DNA of 64,000 nucleotides from Chelonoidis abingdonii (lineage: Eukaryota; Chordata; Testudines; Testudinidae). This document shows positions 57,251 to 64,000 of the stretch, piece by piece. How positions within the stretch are numbered: position 1 is the first letter of the stretch; the number at the start of each line of letters is the position of its first letter. The notes beneath the pieces were generated by a model, which was not told the DNA's origin, searched no databases, and saw only the letters and a program-made list of their open reading frames with translations. Position numbers and translations under genes: made by a program. Location of the stretch: positions 124,637,399-124,701,398 of the forward strand of contig NC_133773.1 of assembly GCF_003597395.2 (NCBI RefSeq), given 5' to 3'.

Positions 57251-59638
57251 AAAGAAACACAGGATTTCCACTCCTAGTACAGTTCTGAACGTGGATACAA
57301 AGCCAAAAAAATATATATATTGAATACAAAATGAAAAGAAAGAAGGCAATTACTGGCCAAGTTCTGAGCTCAGTTGAAGGGCTTACATGGAAGTTCTGCC
57401 TGAGGAAGAATGTGGTGCAGGATTGGGCCCAGAGCTTACAAAAAAGAAAAATCTAAATAATGAACAAACATGAGAGTTTGGCTTTGCACAAATCCTTTGA
57501 TAACTTTTTTAACTCATGGAAATCTGTATGTTTTTATGATGATGATAAAGCGTCTAGAGTGTTATTTTCAATTTAATTATTCTGAAATTTGATGTGAAAT
57601 ATGTTAATATATCAAATATTTGTATGATTTAGTTAATGATATTAACTAAGACTCAGATGCCAGTAACCACATAAGGGCATAGTCCTGAGAACAGCACAAT
57701 GCCTTCTGGAGCCTTCCCCAGTTATGCTTTGCGGGGTATAACAACCTTCCACTTGGAGCACTTGGATACATGAAAGGGCACATCATCTGTGCTGCAGCAT
57801 TAATAACAATAATCAGGGCCTTCTGTGGAGTCAGAGGAGAGGAGTGTGTAGGGGTGGGAAAGGGAACAGCGGCTGAGTACATTACCCATATGTACACAGA
57901 CTGTCTCTCTCTATCCCCCTCTAGCTGCTGGACTACAGAAGTTTATAATTCTGCTGTTGCCTCTGCTCACAAACCTGTGCCTTTTAGCGCAGATAGTAGA
58001 GACTCATGCTTTAGATCCAGAAGCATCACACTGCAGTTGCGTGTAGACCCATTTCCCCCTTCTGACAAAAATTGCACCAGTTGGTAAAAGTCTTCCAAAC
58101 CTCCATGGGATTTTTTTTCAAAAGCATGGTCTCGGCCTGAATAAAGCTTGGTAGACTGGGTCTTTCTCTACATTAACTCTGAATAGAAGGAACCAGCACT
58201 GACTGCACAAAACATTAAGGAGAAAAAAAAATCTTGAAAAGGTCCTGAATGAATCTTCGAACAGCTGCTCACTGTTTATGAAAAGATACGCTTTGTAATT
58301 GTATATGGAGTGCGGAAACAAACAGGCCTGTAACAACTAGCTGAATATCATTCAAATATGTCAAGTGAAACAGTAAAGCAAATCAAAGTGCCAGAGGGTA
58401 GAGCTGAAGCTCAGTAATGAGTAATTAAAAGAGAAAATCAGCCAGAGTGACAGAAAAAACAGGACAAAAGTGACAAAAACAGGGTGAGAAAAACATAACA
58501 GGAAGCAAACCAACTTCATACTCAAAGGCAATACATTGTTCAGTGCTTTCATTGTTGCCGTTGGAGTTGTGAAGGCCTGATCCACCACCAAGGGGATTTT
58601 GGTAACAGATGTTCTGATAATACATTCAGAAAGGGCAAAGAGAAACTAGAAACAGAACAGGGGTGGTTTTCAGCAGGTTCAAGGTGGGGACCTTTAGCTA
58701 TGTCAAGGTAACTGTAAAAAGATAAAGGTGCGGCAGTATGTAAAAGGTTCACAGGTCCCAGCTGATCACATAGCTGCTGGGGGCCGAGTATAATAGGAAG
58801 AGAAGCTGGACTGACTGACAAGTCTGAGCATTATTGTCCAGTGTTTTTCAGTTGATTTATGACCCCTTACTGGATAATAACACGGCACTGAGAAAAAGGC
58901 CTTAAAAGGACTGAAGCTTGGAGCTTTATTTTCCTTCTCTGGCTGGTAACACTTCCCACCAGCTAACAGTAATCCAGAAAAGTTAATAGAGAACATAGGG
59001 TAATGATTACAATGGCACACTGTTCATGTAACCTTGGGATACAAACTGTGCGTTATTATAGTACCTTTTGAGCTAGATGGCTGCTTTTAGTATTTCATAT
59101 AACACAGTTGCATACAGGGTTTGATCTGTTTCTGTGCAAGTCCAGAGAAGGAGTTTGACCATTTCATGCCCACAAGGAACAAAACTGAACCCACATACAT
59201 TAGAGATGGAAAAGACCATAGTTTATCTGGTTAAATTATTACTATTTATTAATAATTGATTTCATGCTGTGTTTTGTACAAGGCATAGACATCAAGGCAG
59301 TCCCTGCCACAGAGAATCGTTGTAATAATTGGGCCTACACATTTACCCTAATTGTAAGCTTAATTGTAAAAAGATGTATGAACATTTATAAAATATTACA
59401 ATAACCTATAATAACAAATGTTGATGGAAAGTAGGCCACATTGCTTTTAATAATGAATGTTGTGATCAGTGCAAAGAGAATCAGACAGAGACAAAATTAC
59501 TCCAAACCGAGAAAAAAGCAACATTACTATAATTCAAGGACTATGTTAAAATCATGCTTGGTAAACACAAATGATCTGACACCAAAAATTAACCAAAATT
59601 GGTGTGTTGAACATAGGCCTAACTGGTGGACAAAATAA
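57251..59638. other. No recognised gene; simple repeat
   Basis: AT-rich sequence. Small (AT)n at 57309-57320. The 105-aa frame at 57770 and the minus frames at 58361-59020 have no recognisable domain. Confidence 0.45.
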
Positions 59639-59640
59639 TA

Positions 59641-59760
59641 GGGTGACCAGATGTTCCAATTTTATAGCGACAGTCCCGATTTTGGGGTCTTTTTCTTATA
59701 TAGGTTTCTATTACCTCTCACCCTGTTTCCTGATTTTTCACACTTGCTATCTGGTCACCG
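59641..59760. mobile_element. Short TIR MITE, 120 bp
   Basis: Begins GGGTGACCAGAT, ends ATCTGGTCACCG: inverted repeats with one terminal mismatch. Flanked by TA on both sides (59639-59640 and 59761-59762), as expected of a mariner-type or similar element. No coding capacity. Confidence 0.8.
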
Positions 59761-59762
59761 TA

Positions 59763-60594
59763 ACAAAATAATGACAGGGTGGTCTGTTCTTCTCATCATT
59801 CCCTTTGCAGGTCCTTAAAGAAAGAAAGTGTTGGGGGAGAATAAGGCAGAAAAGATGGAGGCTACTGAAGCAAGCTTAACCATCCTGGCTGCCACCCCCA
59901 GCATCACCTGGTATCCCAGAATTTCTTTGTTCTAATCCTAAGAAATGTCCTGACCAGCCAGACTGGGCCAAAGAGCGGGACCTAAATAACATTGCCACTT
60001 CTACTGGCTCTAGCTGAATCCCAAACACCACCAGGGATGAAATGGGATCAGACTTTGACAGCAGCAACAATAACAGCAGCTCCAGCCCATCTCAATAAAC
60101 TTCTTCTCTTTTTTCCAAAAGAACAGTTTCAGGCTTTAACAACAACAACAATAACAACAGCTTATCTCAACTAACTTCTCTTTTTTTTACCTGAAAGGAC
60201 AATTACCATCTTTAATATCATCTGAAAGACTGTCAATCAAGGAGGTTTTCCTTTTAAAAGCTCTCTCCAGCTACAAGGAAAGGGAACAAGAAATATCATT
60301 AAAATGAAAGCCTTACATAACACTTTATATTTCAAATGCTTTAACTGTTTTTCCTTCTCTCTATCTTTAATAAAAGGTTAAAAGTATTTTAATGGTGTGT
60401 TAGCCATGGTACTAAGAAGGCTATGGTCCCTGTCTACCAAAACCTCAATTTGTTTAATATGGGATAGTAACTGGGTTATGATAACACCATTAACCCATAT
60501 ATTCCATCTAAATTAACACAACTGAGCTTGAACTCTAAAAGATAAAATAATCTGGGAGACTGAGTGAGTTACTTTAGATAAATCTCATGAACTA
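59763..60594. other. No gene; small tandem duplication
   Basis: A block with AACAATAACAGC, CATCTCAATAAACTTC and CTTTTTT (60066-60115) is repeated imperfectly at 60147-60190, with an (AAC)n run at 60140-60158. Nothing else recognised. Confidence 0.5.
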
Positions 60595-60790
60595 GGCCTT
60601 AAACTTATCTCTACATCTTAGGGGTTAAGAGTGAACTCTCCCGTTGGGCAGATTACCCTGTATCAGTTTACTGGCGGATTCTTGAACTTTCTTCTTAAGC
60701 ATCTGGTATTGGCCACTGTCAGATAAGAACTGCCATAGCTGATCGGGCTTATGGTCTATCTAGTCCAGTATCCTATGTTCCTAAATGTGA
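60595..60790 (+). mobile_element. CR1-like 3' end fragment
   Basis: TTAAGCATCTGGTATTGGCC, then CTATCTAGTCCAGTATCCTA TGTTC, as in the short 3' end at 56600-56727. Confidence 0.7.
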
Positions 60791-60844
60791 TAGTCATTTC
60801 TTTCACACAGAAAGAGGTTTGTCTTTCAGAAAGACTGGATAGTA

Positions 60845-61096
60845 CAGTGACACTCAGTCTGAGGCACACAAGCCGCAAGTGGCTCTTTAGTGTGTCTCCT
60901 GCGGCTCTTTGCAGCACATGATGTTAAACCACTGTGTGATTTAATTATTAACCAATCTAAGTTATTAACCAATCAGGATGCTTTTACTATGTTATTAACC
61001 AATAGCAATAGTTGATAAAATATTAATACTGTAGCTCTTTGGAATAATGTTGATTGCTAATTTGGCTCCTGACCCACTGAGGTCTGAGGATCACTG
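60845..61096. mobile_element. hAT-like MITE, 252 bp
   Basis: Begins CAGTGACACTCAGTCTGAGG, ends GGTCTGAGGATCACTG. Flanks GGATAGTA (60837-60844) and AAATAGCA (61097-61104) match at 5 of 8, all differences being transitions. The interior repeats TTATTAACCAAT three times (60944-61005). Confidence 0.65.
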
Positions 61097-61233
61097 AAAT
61101 AGCATGTTCGGACTATGGCAGCTTGGGCTGGGGATCAGATCTCCATGACAATCCATGGCAGGATTGCTCCATATTGCACATTTAGTAGGGTTAAGTCACA
61201 TTTTAATAGTCCAAACTGGGCAAAACACTAGAG

Positions 61234-62176
61234 CAGGGGTAGGCAAGATGGCTACAGGAGAGTGATTGAAGGCAGATATGTTAGCCCCAGGTTAAGTAGG
61301 TCCCCTTTCCCTGGGTAAGGTAACAGGGAAGGTTCCAGAACAATCAAGAACTTTCTGGAAACAAGGCAGACAGGCTGATTAAAACACCTGCAGCCAATCA
61401 AGAAGCTGCTAGAATCAATTAAGGCAGGCTAATCAGGGCACCTGAGTTTAAAAAGGAGCTCACTTCAGTTTGTGGTGTGCATGTGAGTAGCTGGGAGCAA
61501 GAGGTGCAATGAACTGAGAGTGAGAGGGTGGGCTGCTGGAGGACTGAGGAGCACAAGCTTTATCAGACACCAGGAGGAAGGTCCTGTGGTGAGGATAAAG
61601 GTGTTTGGAGGAGGCCATGGGGAAGTAGCCCAGGGAGTTGTAGCTGTCATGCAGCTGTTACAGGAGGCATTATAGACAGCTGCAATCCACAGGGCCCTGG
61701 GCTGGAACCCAAAGTAAAGGGCGGGCCCAGGTTTCCCCCAAACCTCCCAACTCTTGATCAGACACAGGAGGAGTTGACCTGGACTGTGGGTTCCACCAGA
61801 GGGGAAGATCTCTGAGGCGAGCAAATCAACCAATAAGCGCAGGACCCATCAAGGTAGAGGAGGAACTTTGTCACATAACCTATGGCACGTATGCTGAAGG
61901 CGGCACTTGAGCTGATTTTCAGTGGCACTCACACTGCCTGAGTCCTGGCCACTGGTCCAGGGGGCTCTGCATTTTAATTTAATTTTAAATGAAGTTTCTT
62001 AAACGTTCTGAAACCTTATTTACTTCACATACAACAATAGTTTAGTTATGTATTATAAATGTATAGAAAGAGACCGTCTAAAAACTTTACAATATATTAC
62101 TGGTGCATGAAACCTTAAATTTAGAGCGAATAAATGAAGACTCAGCACATCACTTCTGAAAGGTTGCCAACCCCTG
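61234..62176. mobile_element. hAT MITE split by a solo LTR
   Basis: Begins CAGGGGTAGGCAA, ends GGTTGCCAACCCCTG. Flanked by a perfect 8-bp duplication CACTAGAG (61226-61233 and 62177-62184). The LTR at 61247-61875 lies 13 bp inside the left end. Without it the MITE is about 314 bp, matching the copy at 56863. Confidence 0.88.
61247..61875 (+). mobile_element. Solo LTR-like element, family A, nested
   Basis: Plus-strand relative of 18479-19147: its right end GAACTTTGTCACA is the complement of that copy's left end TGTGACAAAGTTC. The left end starts at GATGGCTACAGG and appears to lack roughly 18 terminal bases, perhaps through a small deletion at a shared AGGC. TTTAAAAAGG near 61447 is TATA-like. 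The 122-aa minus and 95-aa plus frames inside are chance frames that also occur, altered, in the other copy. Confidence 0.75.
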
Positions 62177-62184
62177 CACTAGAG

Positions 62185-63671
62185 TATGTGCCATGAGCAT
62201 GCATCAGCAGAGGAACTGACTATAAGACCATAGAAGGTGTTTTCTGTTCCTAATATCTGTGGAACTGCTCCTGTTCCTATGGAAATGGACTGTAAAGTTT
62301 TTGTTGACCTTTAAAGAGTAAGGATTAAGTCTGAAATCTTCTTCTAAGCTTCCTCTGCACCTTTATAAAATATGTAAGTATTGAACATTAATGGTCCAAA
62401 ACTCAGTAGTAAGATCATTGGGGCCACTACTGTAGGATAATGTTTAATGCTAGTATCCCATTCCATTGCACTGTATATCATGCCATCAAAGCAGCAGAGC
62501 TCACTTGACCCCTCTGGAAAAGATGCAGCCATCATCCCCATCACACGCCTACCTCCAATTCACAGAGGAAAGAACCAGCCATTTTCATTTTAAGGTTTCA
62601 CCTTTTCCCCTCCCTATATAAACCTCTCCAGCTGAGTTGAACATTTTCATTTGCATTTTATCAGACTTTAAAGCTTTGTTCCAAACCTCACTCTTTCTCA
62701 ACTTTTAAAATAAAATAAATAATAATAATCACAATTTCCTTGTGCTTTGATGTTAGATAATGTTTCTTAAAGGTTAATTTTCTATTCAAAATCTTCCTCC
62801 TTATTCCTCTTCTTTCAGCTTTCTGTGCTATTAGCCACAATATGTTCCTATCTCTTTTTTTCGGCTCCCCAAGCTCTCAACCTCCTGTTTTTCTTCCCTG
62901 GTTTCTAACAGAGTTCTTTTCACTCTATAACTTAACTTGGTTGATCTCCCATTTCTATTCTTTGGCAATATGTGTCTCATTATAATTTCCATAATCCATT
63001 TAGGTACTCAAAGCTGTTATCTCATTTATCTCAGAAACACTCCTAATTCCAAACATGTAGTATTATATGTGTTGAAAGCTCAGCTCTTTCTTTTTGTCAA
63101 CAATGGTAACATATTATGCTCTCTTTGCCTGCTAAGTATAAAATATGGCCCAAATGATGTGTTAATTAATACAATGCCTTTTTGAAGATCTGAAAATTGT
63201 CTACCTTCTCTGAAATTCTGCTTTGCGGTGGCAGAGACTCTTTCCTGAAAACTCTTATGAATGTGCTTAACTTTACATATGTCAGTAGTCCAAACTGAAG
63301 TCAATGGAATCTATATTTGTTATTCATTTGTTTGAATTCAAAGGGGACAAACAATCTGGGTAAAGTTAGGCATGTAGGTAAGTGTTTGCATGATGGGCCT
63401 TAGTCTGTGGACTTGTGTGATTAAAGTAAGGCACCCAATACATGGTTTTTCTATTTATTTACCCCACCATCCATTCTAAACTCTCTCTCTGTTCTTATAT
63501 AGAGCCCCTGGCAGTGGTATCTGAGCACCGACTATGGCTCTGGTCCTGCACTGGGATATGCCAATGTCAACTTCTGCAATTATATGAAATACCACTGAAG
63601 CCAGTGAGATGTCTGTCTGGACACATATTTCTGCACTAGTGGATTTGATTCAGGATGAGGGCTTATATTAA
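62185..63671. other. No recognised gene or repeat
   Basis: AT-rich sequence. The 66-82 aa frames have no domain or exon context. Confidence 0.45.
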
Positions 63672-63835
63672 GTAGTCATAGAGTTTAAGGTCAGAAGGGT
63701 CCACCAGATCATACAGTCTTACGTTCTATATATCATAAACCATAAGCCACCAACACCACCGAGTCCCCACACACTAAACCCAACAACAGAAATTAGACCA
63801 AAGTCTTATAGTCCAAAGGAGACTGTAGTTGCTGC
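63672..63835 (-). mobile_element. CR1-like 3' end fragment
   Basis: GTCATAGAGTTTAAGGTCAG, then CACCAGATCATACAGTC and CACACACTAAACCCAACAAC: antisense 3' tail of a CR1-like LINE. Confidence 0.6.
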
Positions 63836-64000
63836 AATTTGTTGGAAACCTGTGTTGTTTCCTGCCAGCTCTTCCAACTTGTTTAGCTCTTCCTTAGCAG
63901 TGCTGGGCCAACTCACTTGGTAGACTGTTCCAGAGCAAGCTTCCAGAGTCCTGGCTCACAGGTTTCCTGATCTGCCTGGCCTCAACCTGAGCTTCCAGGT

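Overview
This window looks like non-coding nuclear DNA from a vertebrate, most probably a turtle (Testudines). The case rests on repeat content: many decayed CR1 LINE copies in both orientations, two kinds of Penelope-like element (PLE), hAT and other terminal-inverted-repeat (TIR) elements, a tRNA-derived SINE, and several solo-LTR-like elements whose sequences I recognise from turtle genomes by memory. I see no mammalian L1 or Alu. No intact host protein-coding gene, host exon, tRNA or rRNA gene is supported. Every open reading frame I could explain belongs to a broken mobile element or is a chance frame inside one.

Layout. 0.5-3.0 kb: antisense CR1 split by a solo LTR. 4.8-5.0 kb: PLE fragment. 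5.1-7.9 kb: long TIR element with a PLE nested inside and a 60-bp minisatellite. 7.9-11.4 kb: 5' half of a sense CR1 (ORF1 esterase and endonuclease remnants) split by a palindromic hAT element. 12.3-13.1 kb: PLE of a second lineage. 13.9-14.3 kb: PLE end split by a hAT MITE. 14.9-16.7 kb: antisense CR1. 18.1-19.7 kb: LTR fragment, solo LTR and GC-rich MITE in a row. 20.5 kb: PLE palindrome. 23.0 kb: SINE. 25.3-27.2 kb: MITE, then a second TIR element carrying a solo LTR. 27.6 kb: PLE palindrome enclosing a CR1 piece. 29.5-30.7 kb: 1.25-kb PLE with a 12-bp target-site duplication (TSD). 32.0-33.5 kb: tandem duplication and LTR. 35.0-37.3 kb: antisense CR1 split by a solo LTR. 37.5-38.6 kb: 1.07-kb LTR-like element. 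42.5-43.6 kb: old CR1 with a PLE insertion, followed by a PLE palindrome. 50.1-52.1 kb: sense CR1 reverse transcriptase. 52.3-54.1 kb: antisense hAT transposase pseudogene. 54.4-57.3 kb: foldback element and several CR1 pieces. 59.6-62.2 kb: three MITEs, the last containing a solo LTR. The rest, notably most of 38.6-42.5 and 43.6-50 kb, is AT-rich sequence in which I recognise nothing.

The most interesting signal is in the PLE copies. They carry hammerhead-ribozyme-like cores (CUGANGA, stem II, GAAA and a self-complementary AGCU for stem III). Three insertions are inverted (palindromic) dimers with 11-15 bp target-site duplications. In one of them both arms begin exactly where the predicted ribozyme would cut. 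Target-site duplications were read directly for most insertions, so boundaries and nesting order are better supported than family names, which come from memory and need a repeat-library search.
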